In this document: positions 17,949 to 25,074 of the stretch, piece after piece
Layout of the letters: every line of letters starts with the position of its first letter
Numbering within the stretch: the stretch's first letter is position 1
NCBI RefSeq assembly: GCF_003008425.1
Contig: NZ_PXOQ01000007.1
Location: 310,001-374,000, forward strand
DNA from: Aurantibacter aestuarii
GTDB lineage: Bacteria > Bacteroidota > Bacteroidia > Flavobacteriales > Flavobacteriaceae
Direction: 5' to 3'
Length of the DNA stretch: 64,000 nt
Notes under the pieces: model-generated
The model's input: only the letters and a program-made list of their open reading frames with translations
What the model was told of the DNA's origin: nothing
Database searches by the model: none
Translations under genes and position numbers: made by a program

Positions 17949-18623
17949 TTATTCTTCTTTAAATAATTTTCGCCTGTAATAAACTCCCATTCCATAAGAA
18001 ATCAATAAAGGTATTGATAAAATTAAAGATAGTCCAGTTAATAACATTAGCACAAAATATGAACTATCATGTGGCGTTGGATTTCTCATTCCACCCATAA
18101 TATTGAAGACAACTCTATGTAAATTTAGCATTGTTAAAACAGATATAATTACACAAATTGGCATTAGAGTTACAGTAATTATGTCTATTTTACTGAGTTT
18201 AGTGAAATGCTTTAAGAAATAGTACAATAATGCTAATCTCCAAATTGCTACAACAGCTAAAAACCAAACATTTATAGTGTTTGAAGTTTCTATTGAAAGA
18301 AATTTTTCTACAGGAATTGCATAAAAGATTGCTGGAAATGAAGTCAAGCTTATGAAAGTAACAACAATGAAATAACTCCAGTTATTTATTTTATAAGGAA
18401 GTAAAATAAGCCAAATAATTAAGGCTAAAACAAAAATGTATATAATAGAACCTAAACCTAAATGTTGCATCCAATTAGCTCCAGTATCATCCCAATATCT
18501 TCCCATTCCAACTAGCCAAGTTCCTATTAAACCTAGAATGAAATGATACTTATTAAAATTTAACATTTCGTCTCTAGTTAACTTAAAGGTTAATAGTTTT
18601 ATTAAAGTTTTAAATGGACTCAT
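17949..18623 (-). CDS. Polytopic membrane protein coupled to radical SAM gene
   Basis: A 224-residue protein with about five or six membrane segments (e.g. FILGLIGTWLVGMG, IIYIFVLALIIWLILLPY, WSYFIVVTFISLTSFPAIFY and WFLAVVAIWRLALLYYFL). There is a conserved-looking periplasmic stretch NIMGGMRNPTPHDSSYF and a basic C-terminus. It resembles Yip1/YIP-type proteins only in topology; I do not recognise a family. Its ATG overlaps the radical SAM stop (ATGA), so the two are translationally coupled and probably act together, for example the membrane protein handling a lipid or other hydrophobic substrate. That role is inference. Confidence 0.75.
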   Translation of the reverse strand: MSPFKTLIKLLTFKLTRDEMLNFNKYHFILGLIGTWLVGMGRYWDDTGANWMQHLGLGSIIYIFVLALIIWLILLPYKINNWSYFIVVTFISLTSFPAIFYAIPVEKFLSIETSNTINVWFLAVVAIWRLALLYYFLKHFTKLSKIDIITVTLMPICVIISVLTMLNLHRVVFNIMGGMRNPTPHDSSYFVLMLLTGLSLILSIPLLISYGMGVYYRRKLFKEE

Positions 18624-19966
18624 ATATTTTTTTTCTGTCGTTTATTTAATAATGTTTGCTTAAAATGTTTTTTTCTATTCGTAACTAATTCTTTAGAGTA
18701 AACTCTTTGCATTAGCACCTCAAATTCTCTTTCAAGTTCCTCCACAGAAAAGTTTTTTGGAATGAAATTCACATCAAATAATGTACACTTATCCCAGTAG
18801 TTATCTTGTAATAATCTGTTTTGACTTTTTAACTGATTGTAAAGTTCAGTTCCGGGAAAAGGTGTTAGTAAAGTAATTTGTACTTCAGAAAGATTGCTAT
18901 TAATTATAAACTGTTCTGTTTCTTTAAACGTATCTTTTGTGTCTGTATCAAAACCAAGAATAAAGCAACCATTTACTGAAATTCCATAGGACTGTATTTT
19001 GTTAATTGCTTTAAAATAATTATCGAATTGTTTATGTTTCCAGTCTTTTCTATCTATCCCTTTTAAACCTATTTTGTTTACAGTTTCAAATCCAATTAAG
19101 ACTTGAGCACAGTTTGATTTTGCTAATAATTCTAACAATTCATCATCATAGGCAATAGAAATATCTGTTTCTGTAAACCATTTTATTTTATACTTTCCAA
19201 ATAGATTTAATAATTCTATCGACCATTTTTTATCTACAAATGTATTATCATCAGCTAACTCAATAAAAGGTCTTTCCCAAACTTCAAGTATTTTGTTAAG
19301 TTCTTTTTCGATTTGTGCAATTGATTTCTTTTTGTATGCACTTATTGTTCGTGAAGCTGCACAAAAACTACAATTTAAAGGACAACCTCTTGTTGTTTGA
19401 ATTGTTAACCTATTGTATTTTGAGATGTCGAGCAATTCATATTTCGGAACTTTACAAGATTTAAAATTGAAAGTATACTTTGGGTTTGAAAGTGAGCTAT
19501 AAATTGATTTTAGTTCATTGCTTTCAAAATCTTTAAGGATTGTTTCCCAAATTATTTCTCCTTCGCCTTGGATAATAACATCTGCAAATTTTGTAGCTTC
19601 TTCTGGCATTGCTGAAACGTGTAGACCTCCAATTGCAACCGTAATTCCAATCTTTTTAAATCGCTTACATAATTCGTAAGTTTCATTAATCCTTGCGGTT
19701 AAGGAAGAAAAAGCAATGATATCTGGATTTTCGCTAATTATTTCAAGTATGTCAGATTCTGAATAGTTATCTAATTCCTTATAGACTATATTCCAATTTT
19801 CGGGTGTATGAGAGGCAAGAGTTAATAAACCTAAACTTGGCAAACTTGCAATTACTTCGCTTCTTTCTACAAATCCTGGTAAAGTTAGACCAAGTTCAAG
19901 TAAGTGTTTGTTATAAACTCTTACGCCGCTCATTGAAATTAAAATGACTTTATAATTTTTTTTCAT
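18620..19966 (-). CDS. B12-binding-domain radical SAM protein
   Basis: A 448-residue enzyme with an N-terminal cobalamin-binding Rossmann domain (residues ~1-170, NPDIIAFSSLTARINETYEL and VAIGGLHVSAMPEEA; the DxHxxG cobalamin motif is not obvious). The radical SAM core has CPLNCSFC with the three cluster cysteines at 195, 199 and 202, then the Elp3/MiaB-like barrel (ELADDNTFVDKKW, VLIGFETV, GCFILGFDTDT). The architecture is that of the BchE/HpnJ/P-methylase class, which methylates or rearranges unreactive carbons. The basic C-terminal tail is LNKRQKKNI. The substrate is unknown; no biosynthetic cluster surrounds it, only the coupled membrane protein. Confidence 0.88.
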   Translation of the reverse strand: MKKNYKVILISMSGVRVYNKHLLELGLTLPGFVERSEVIASLPSLGLLTLASHTPENWNIVYKELDNYSESDILEIISENPDIIAFSSLTARINETYELCKRFKKIGITVAIGGLHVSAMPEEATKFADVIIQGEGEIIWETILKDFESNELKSIYSSLSNPKYTFNFKSCKVPKYELLDISKYNRLTIQTTRGCPLNCSFCAASRTISAYKKKSIAQIEKELNKILEVWERPFIELADDNTFVDKKWSIELLNLFGKYKIKWFTETDISIAYDDELLELLAKSNCAQVLIGFETVNKIGLKGIDRKDWKHKQFDNYFKAINKIQSYGISVNGCFILGFDTDTKDTFKETEQFIINSNLSEVQITLLTPFPGTELYNQLKSQNRLLQDNYWDKCTLFDVNFIPKNFSVEELEREFEVLMQRVYSKELVTNRKKHFKQTLLNKRQKKNI

Positions 19967-20323
19967 TTGTAGTTTTAGTCTATTGGGCTCACGACTGTTT
20001 AAAGCTTTTAACTAATTATTTAACAAGTAAGGTGTTATTTCCCGATTGTCTCCTGATTGTTGCCTCATGTCTAGTTCTGGAAAAACGATGTTATTTTATA
20101 GTCTTTAAAAACAAATAAAGTAGATACATACTCCTTTTTATTAAATAATAAATACAAAGTATTATTTTTTTATATTTTTTGTGTCCTCTAAATTATTGGC
20201 GCTTTTGCAACTACAAAAAATTATAGCTAATAATAATATCTTTTTCATGTAATACTGATTTTAAATTTAGTAAACCAATATTACAATGTTATAAAGTTTT
20301 GAATGTACCAAATAACAAGATAG
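19967..20323. other. AT-rich intergenic region upstream of the radical SAM gene
   Basis: 357 bases between the AraC-type regulator and the radical SAM gene, both on the minus strand. Apart from the 28-codon ORF at 20162-20248 I see no gene, no tRNA-like fold and no strong terminator after the regulator. The promoter of the radical SAM gene should lie in the left ~190 bases, but no good TTG/TAnnTTTG pair is visible. Confidence 0.4.
20162..20248 (-). CDS. Tiny lipoprotein-like ORF (28 residues), possibly truncated
   Basis: A complete short frame, ATG to TAA, reading MKKILLLAIIFCSCKSANN then LEDTKNIKK. The first 14 residues are a good lipoprotein signal (KK, a hydrophobic run, then FCSC), leaving a mature part of only about 15 polar residues. 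It may be a real lipopeptide, or the 5' remnant of a lipoprotein gene whose body was deleted; the following ~190 AT-rich bases show no continuation in any frame that I can follow. It lies between and co-directional with the AraC regulator and the radical SAM gene. Confidence 0.4.
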   Translation of the reverse strand: MKKILLLAIIFCSCKSANNLEDTKNIKK

Positions 20324-21466
20324 TTACAAATTCTGTACATCTTTTTTATACTGCAATGGTGTCTTTTTCACGTGTTTTTTAAAGACTGCATAAAAACTGG
20401 TTTTGGAATTAAAGCCAGCTTCTAACCCAATAGATTCTAAAGTATAGTTATTATAAGCTACATTTTTAAGCATCCTTTTTGCATCTTTAACACGTAGCGT
20501 ATTTAAAAAATCATTAAAGTTTGAATCTGAATTCTTATTAATTAATTGAGAAATATAACCTTCGCTTAAATCTAATTTTAAAGCTATTTTTTTTAAACTC
20601 ATCTTCGGGTCAAGATGTAGTTTTTCATTTAAAATTAAACCAATAACATTTTTGTACGCCTCTTTTCCTTCTTGAGGTATCATTTTAATCGACTTAGCTT
20701 TTTTAGATTTTTGAATTCTAACTTGTCGTAATTGTATTCTTTCTTTTAATTCTAAGGATTTATTAATTCCTACATAACCAATCCAGTAAATCAATAGGGA
20801 AATTATAATCCAAAGCGGATAAAATAAAACAGAAGTATTTTTATTTAATATTAAAATAATACAGATAGCTATTAACCAAGCAACACAAATAAGCAGCCCA
20901 ATGCATATTAATTGTTTTAACCAACTTGTTTGAGCCTTTATAATATTTAGGGTTAGTATATCTTTTTTTTCGTAAATAATTATTGATTTATAGCTAAGTA
21001 TAATTAGTAGGATATTAAAACAAATAGAGGCTAATTCTAAATAAACGAACAAACCATTTTCAAAATGTGAAGGAAGTAGATATAATTTATTAATAAACAA
21101 GCTATAAACACTTTGGATAGTATATAAAATTGATACAATTAAAAAAGGCAGTATTAGTAAAAACTGCCTTTTTAAAGTTATTTTATTTCCTATAAATTTA
21201 TTGACATACATATAGAACATTGGTAACACTAACCAATGAAAAGGAATAAAAACATATTTTATGAAGCTATACTTTTCGGTTATTTTAGTGTCTAAAAACC
21301 AATACTGTAAATTACTTAAAGATAGAAACAACACAATTAATGCTAAATAGATAGTATTATTTGTAATAAACTTCTTCTTACTTAGAACAACTGTGCTAAA
21401 AATTAATCCATTAACAATTCCTGAAAATATTAGAAGATTAAATACATTGAAATTTAATTGTCCCAT
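20324..21466 (-). CDS. Membrane-anchored AraC-family transcriptional regulator
   Basis: A 380-residue protein with roughly seven N-terminal membrane segments (residues ~8-240, e.g. LLIFSGIVNGLIFSTVVLS and YPLWIIISLLIYWIGYVG). The C-terminal AraC/XylS HTH covers ~275-375: MSLKKIALKLDLSEGYISQLIN is the first helix-turn-helix and YTLESIGLEAGFNSKTSFYA the second, followed by KKTPLQY. This layout is common in Bacteroidota and suggests a signal sensed in the membrane. Its start codon directly abuts the stop of trhO (no spacer), so it is translated from the trhO message. The target genes are unknown; the co-directional radical SAM genes downstream are candidates. Confidence 0.85.
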   Translation of the reverse strand: MGQLNFNVFNLLIFSGIVNGLIFSTVVLSKKKFITNNTIYLALIVLFLSLSNLQYWFLDTKITEKYSFIKYVFIPFHWLVLPMFYMYVNKFIGNKITLKRQFLLILPFLIVSILYTIQSVYSLFINKLYLLPSHFENGLFVYLELASICFNILLIILSYKSIIIYEKKDILTLNIIKAQTSWLKQLICIGLLICVAWLIAICIILILNKNTSVLFYPLWIIISLLIYWIGYVGINKSLELKERIQLRQVRIQKSKKAKSIKMIPQEGKEAYKNVIGLILNEKLHLDPKMSLKKIALKLDLSEGYISQLINKNSDSNFNDFLNTLRVKDAKRMLKNVAYNNYTLESIGLEAGFNSKTSFYAVFKKHVKKTPLQYKKDVQNL

Positions 21467-22546
21467 TTAATCCTTTAACTTATCTTTTTTCAAGACTTCA
21501 AAGATGTTTCGTAAATCTTTTTTATAAGGTAAATGGTCTGCGCGTCCTTTTTTAAAGATATCGTTACTATTTGCTTGACCTTTTCTTAATTCTTTTTGTT
21601 CTTCATAAGGTAAGGCGTGTATTTCTTTACAGCTGGTAGAACAGCAATTATTCATTTCTTCTTTACAAGCATCACATTGCAAGAATAATAAATGGCAGGC
21701 ATCGTTTGCACAATTAGTATGAACATCATGTGGTGCACCGCATTGGTGACATTTAGCAATAACATCGTCACTAATTTTTTCGGCACGACGATCGTCAAAC
21801 ACAAAATTCTTCCCTATAAATTTATTTTCAATGCCCTCTTCATTGACTTGTCTAGTGTACTCAATTATACCACCTTCTAATTGATACACATTTTTAAAGC
21901 CTTTATGTTTGTAATAAGCACTCGCTTTTTCACAGCGTATACCACCCGTACAATACATTAATAGGTTTTTATCTTCTTTATGATCTCGCAAATCGGCCTC
22001 AATAATATCTAAACTTTCACGAAACGTATCCACATCTGGGGTAACTGCACCATTAAAATGGCCAATTTCGCTCTCATAATGGTTACGCATATCTACACAA
22101 ACCGTATTGGGGTTAGAAAGCATTTCATTAAATTCCTTAGCAGAAAGATGAATTCCTTTATTGGTCACATCAAAAGTGTCGTCGTTTAAACCGTCTGCTA
22201 CAATTTTATCTCTAACCTTAACTTTCAGTTTTAAGAAAGACATATTATCCTGCTCTACAGCAATATTTAAACGGATATCCTTCAAAAAATCGATACTATC
22301 CAGATGGTTTTTAAAGGCTTCAAAATGATCGGCTGGTAAAGATAATTGTGCATTAATCCCTTCATGAGCCACATAAATACGTCCTAAAACGTCTAAATTG
22401 TTCCATGTAATAAATAAATCGTCTCGTAATTGTTGTGGGTTGCCAATTTGAGCATAGACATAAAAAGATAAGGTTAACCGGTCTTTTCCTGCTTTTTCAA
22501 TAAGTTCTGCTCGTTCTTTGGCGCTTAATTTGTTGTACAGTTGCAT
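21467..22546 (-). CDS. trhO: tRNA uridine(34) hydroxylase, rhodanese type
   Basis: Oxygen-dependent enzyme of the TrhO/YceA family that makes 5-hydroxyuridine at the tRNA wobble position. The N-terminal acylphosphatase-like domain (SFYVYAQIGNPQQLRDDLFI and GRIYVAHEGINAQLSLP) is followed by the rhodanese domain. Its catalytic loop is CTGGIRCEKASAY (Cys199 and Cys205) and GFKNVYQLEGGI follows. The C-terminus carries the Cys-rich cluster CHQCGAPHDVHTNCANDAC and further Cys pairs, as in long TrhO proteins. The 359 residues are normal. It is transcribed together with the AraC regulator immediately downstream. Confidence 0.93.
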   Translation of the reverse strand: MQLYNKLSAKERAELIEKAGKDRLTLSFYVYAQIGNPQQLRDDLFITWNNLDVLGRIYVAHEGINAQLSLPADHFEAFKNHLDSIDFLKDIRLNIAVEQDNMSFLKLKVKVRDKIVADGLNDDTFDVTNKGIHLSAKEFNEMLSNPNTVCVDMRNHYESEIGHFNGAVTPDVDTFRESLDIIEADLRDHKEDKNLLMYCTGGIRCEKASAYYKHKGFKNVYQLEGGIIEYTRQVNEEGIENKFIGKNFVFDDRRAEKISDDVIAKCHQCGAPHDVHTNCANDACHLLFLQCDACKEEMNNCCSTSCKEIHALPYEEQKELRKGQANSNDIFKKGRADHLPYKKDLRNIFEVLKKDKLKD

Positions 22547-22583
22547 GCTATACTAAGTTTTTAAGGTTAAAGAATAATTTTTG

Positions 22584-22591
22584 CAAAGGTA
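22584..22591 (-). promoter_or_regulatory. Putative -7 element of trhO
   Basis: TACCTTTG on the minus strand, a full match to TAnnTTTG, 38 bases before the trhO start. The -33 position has TTT rather than TTG, so this is a half-supported call. Confidence 0.4.
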
Positions 22592-22630
22592 GAATATAAT
22601 TTTAGATATAAAAACCCGCTTATTTTAAAC

Positions 22631-22668
22631 AAAAAAAAAGTCCCTTACGACGATCGTAAAGGACTTTT
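22631..22668 (-). terminator. Terminator of an unannotated minus-strand transcript
   Basis: A 15-bp stem (AAAAGTCCTTTACGA / TCGTAAGGGACTTTT on the minus strand, one wobble) is followed by nine T. No annotated-size gene lies upstream of it on this strand before recA, so it implies a short transcript, which fits the 30-residue ORF at 22723-22815. The stem also pairs worse in the plus direction. Confidence 0.85.
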
Positions 22669-22676
22669 AATAGACT

Positions 22677-22724
22677 AACTCGTTATTAATTTTTTAAATT
22701 TTTATTTAAAAAATGTTACGAGTT
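22677..22724 (-). repeat. 48-base AT-rich imperfect hairpin in the 3' end of the small ORF
   Basis: Outer arms AACTCGT (22677-22683) and ACGAGTT (22718-22724) and inner arms ATTTTTTAAAT (22689-22699) and its complement (22704-22714) enclose a 4-base loop. The outer arm includes part of the stop codon of the 30-residue ORF. It is separate from, and upstream of, the GC-containing terminator. Confidence 0.7.
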
Positions 22725-22815
22725 ACCCTCCATCGGCTTTACAGCTGCTATTTACTAAAATAGAGACTGAAACGCCTAATGCTTTAAATTGAACTATTTT
22801 TCTTAAATATCTCAT
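22723..22815 (-). CDS. Small peptide gene (30 residues), lipopeptide- or toxin-like
   Basis: ATG to TAA frame reading MRYLRKIVQFKALGVSVSIL then VNSSCKADGG. It has a basic N-terminus, a hydrophobic stretch of about 13 residues, then NSSC and a five-residue polar tail. This looks like a signal peptide for a lipoprotein whose mature part would be only CKADGG, or a short membrane-active peptide. Support for a real gene is the structured 3' end: a 48-base hairpin that covers the stop, then a strong terminator, with nothing else on that strand to terminate. Translation is not proven, and I recognise no family. Confidence 0.5.
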   Translation of the reverse strand: MRYLRKIVQFKALGVSVSILVNSSCKADGG

Positions 22816-22994
22816 AATTAACAACTAAAAATTAAAGAGATGTTGTTTTAAAATAGGAGGAATAATTTTCTTTTTCACAGCAATAATTTCCCTATTTATT
22901 AAATAGATGCATAAACTTTAAAAAGGTTGCGTCTTAGATTAAAAAAAAATAAAATAGTTGTATTTTAGCCTTACATTTATAGAAATAAGTTATT

Positions 22995-23999
22995 ATGAGC
23001 AATGAAAAAGAAGGAAAATTAAAAGCATTAAAATTAACCTTAGATAAATTAGACAAAGCTTACGGGAAAGGCACCGTCATGAAAATGAGTGATGCTGCTG
23101 TTGTTGATGTAGATGCTATCCCAACAGGATCTTTAGGTCTAGATATTGCTCTAGGGGTTGGTGGATATCCTAGAGGTCGTGTTATAGAAATTTATGGTCC
23201 AGAATCTTCAGGTAAAACCACTTTAACCTTACATGCAATTGCAGAAGCGCAAAAAGCTGGAGGCATTGCTGCCTTTATAGATGCAGAGCATGCATTTGAT
23301 CGTTTTTATGCAGCTAAATTAGGAGTTGATATAGATAATTTAATTATTTCTCAACCAGATAATGGAGAACAAGCATTAGAAATAGCAGATAATTTAATAC
23401 GCTCTGGAGCAATTGATATTGTTGTTATAGATTCTGTTGCTGCTTTAACACCTAAAAGCGAAATAGAAGGAGAAATGGGAGATTCTAAAATGGGATTACA
23501 TGCCCGTTTAATGTCTCAAGCTTTAAGAAAACTTACCGCTTCAATTAGTAAAACCAATTGCACTGTAATTTTTATTAACCAGTTACGAGAAAAAATTGGG
23601 GTTATGTTTGGAAACCCAGAAACAACAACTGGAGGTAATGCCCTTAAATTTTACGCGTCTGTTCGTTTAGATATTCGTCGTTCAACTCAAATTAAAGATA
23701 GTAATGGTGAGGTTATGGGTAATAAAACTAAAGTAAAGGTGGTTAAAAATAAAGTGGCACCACCATTTAGAACTGCTGAATTTGATATAATGTATGGCGC
23801 TGGAGTCTCTAAAGTGGGAGAAATCTTAGATGTCGCTGTAGAAATGGAAATCGTTAAAAAGAGTGGGTCTTGGTTTAGTTATGAAGAGACCAAACTTGGG
23901 CAAGGAAGAGATGCTGTAAAAGCTATTATTGAAGATAACCCAGAATTATTTGATGAACTGGAACAAAAAATTAAATCTCAACTCAAAGAATTGGCTTAA
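22995..23999 (+). CDS. recA: Recombinase RecA
   Basis: Forms ATP-dependent filaments on single-stranded DNA for strand exchange and SOS-type signalling. Walker A GPESSGKT is at residues 68-75; [19 protein letters not shown] (Walker B), the L1/L2 DNA loops ([14 protein letters not shown] and [20 protein letters not shown]) and [11 protein letters not shown] are all present. The 334 residues are a normal bacterial length with a short C-terminal tail. Single gene with its own terminator. I saw no LexA-type operator upstream, which fits Bacteroidota where the SOS box differs. Confidence 0.98.
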   Translation: MSNEKEGKLKALKLTLDKLDKAYGKGTVMKMSDAAVVDVDAIPTGSLGLDIALGVGGYPRGRVIEIYGPESSGKTTLTLHAIAEAQKAGGIAAFIDAEHAFDRFYAAKLGVDIDNLIISQPDNGEQALEIADNLIRSGAIDIVVIDSVAALTPKSEIEGEMGDSKMGLHARLMSQALRKLTASISKTNCTVIFINQLREKIGVMFGNPETTTGGNALKFYASVRLDIRRSTQIKDSNGEVMGNKTKVKVVKNKVAPPFRTAEFDIMYGAGVSKVGEILDVAVEMEIVKKSGSWFSYEETKLGQGRDAVKAIIEDNPELFDELEQKIKSQLKELA

Positions 24000-24003
24000 T
24001 TTT

Positions 24004-24034
24004 AAAAAAATCTCGTGTTAAACGAGATTTTTTT
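24004..24034 (+). terminator. Terminator of recA
   Basis: A 13-bp perfect stem (A7 then TCTCGT and its complement ending in T7 and more T) with a 5-base loop, beginning 5 bases after the recA stop. Confidence 0.92.
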
Positions 24035-24088
24035 TATTTACACGCAACCTTTTTGTAAATTAAGTATCTTAATATCAAAGACCTATTT

Positions 24089-24502
24089 ATGAAAAAGAAT
24101 GTTTTATACATTTTACTCTGCTCCTTTTTTGCCCTATCCTGCAGTGTAGATGATGATAGTATTGAAGATTACCAGCAGTTGTTACCAGTAGATAATGTAA
24201 TTATACCACAGACAGTAGAAGTGGGCGTAGCTGAAGATATTATTATTAATTATAATAGACCAACAAACTGTCATGCGTTTAATGATATTTATTATGCTAA
24301 AAACACTAATGAAAGAACTGTGGCTATTATAAGCACCTATTTTGCAAGTAATGGTAACTGTTCTCCATTAAATGCAAACACAGAAGCCTCTTTTCGTTTT
24401 AAAGCCGAGGAGGAAGGAACTTATGTGTTTAAATTTTGGCAAGGTAAGGATGATAACGATCAAGATGTATATTTAACATATGAAGTGGAAGCTATAGATT
24501 AA
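24089..24502 (+). CDS. Hypothetical lipoprotein upstream of sigma factor
   Basis: A 137-residue lipoprotein (MKKNVLYILLCSFFALSC, Cys18, then an acidic VDDDSIED stretch of the kind that directs Bacteroidota lipoproteins to the surface, though here an Asp-rich rather than KDDD motif). The mature part is beta-rich (VEVGVAEDIIINYNRPTNCH and FRFKAEEEGTYVFKFWQG), with two Cys that may form a disulphide. I recognise no family. It lies 20 bases before the ECF sigma gene, so it may be the first gene of that operon. Confidence 0.7.
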   Translation: MKKNVLYILLCSFFALSCSVDDDSIEDYQQLLPVDNVIIPQTVEVGVAEDIIINYNRPTNCHAFNDIYYAKNTNERTVAIISTYFASNGNCSPLNANTEASFRFKAEEEGTYVFKFWQGKDDNDQDVYLTYEVEAID

Positions 24503-24522
24503 TAACTAAACACCTGATTAAT

Positions 24523-25074
24523 TTGAGTTTGGAGCAACTCATACAAAAATGTAAATTAAATGATACTAAAGCACAAAGTGAATTATATAAACTCTTTTCG
24601 AGTAAATTATTTACTGTATGCTTGAAGTACTCAAGAAGCTATGCCGAAGCTCAAGATAATTTACAGGATGCTTTTTTGTTAATTTTTGAAAAAATAAATC
24701 AATATAATCATCAAGGCTCTTTTGAAGGATGGCTTAAAAGAGTTACTATAAATAATACATTACAACGTTATAGAAAAACATCTGTTTTCAAAATTGTAGA
24801 TGAAGAGCAAATTGAAGACAAAACAATAGACATTAATGATGACGAAACTGAAGACATTCCTTTACAGTTTTTATTGGAATGTATTCAAAATTTACCCGAC
24901 CGCTACAGAATGGTTTTTAACCTTTATGTTATGGATGGGTTTTCGCATAAAGAAATAAGCGATTTATTACATATTACAACCGGCACCTCTAAATCTAATT
25001 TAAATAGAGCTCGGGTATTATTAAAAGATCGTGTAAACCAGTATAAAACAAGACAAAATTCTCATAATTCATAA
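24523..25074 (+). CDS. ECF-type RNA polymerase sigma factor
   Basis: A 183-residue sigma-70-family factor of the extracytoplasmic-function class. Region 2 (ELYKLFSSKLFTVCLKYS, then DNLQDAFLLIFEKINQY and FEGWLKRVTINNTL) and region 4 (LPDRYRMVFNLYVMDGFSHK, EISDLLHITTGTSKSNLNRA) are complete. The start appears to be TTG at 24523: MSLEQLIQKCK matches the family N-terminus and no in-frame ATG precedes the conserved region. Its stop directly abuts the ATG of the following anti-sigma-like gene, so the pair is expressed together. Confidence 0.9.
   Translation: MSLEQLIQKCKLNDTKAQSELYKLFSSKLFTVCLKYSRSYAEAQDNLQDAFLLIFEKINQYNHQGSFEGWLKRVTINNTLQRYRKTSVFKIVDEEQIEDKTIDINDDETEDIPLQFLLECIQNLPDRYRMVFNLYVMDGFSHKEISDLLHITTGTSKSNLNRARVLLKDRVNQYKTRQNSHNS

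Noticed and set aside
22830-22886. 17-codon GTG frame (reading KKKIIPPILK) just upstream of the 30-residue ORF on the minus strand
   Set aside because: Too short, with no independent support; it could be a leader peptide, but nothing in the sequence distinguishes it from chance.
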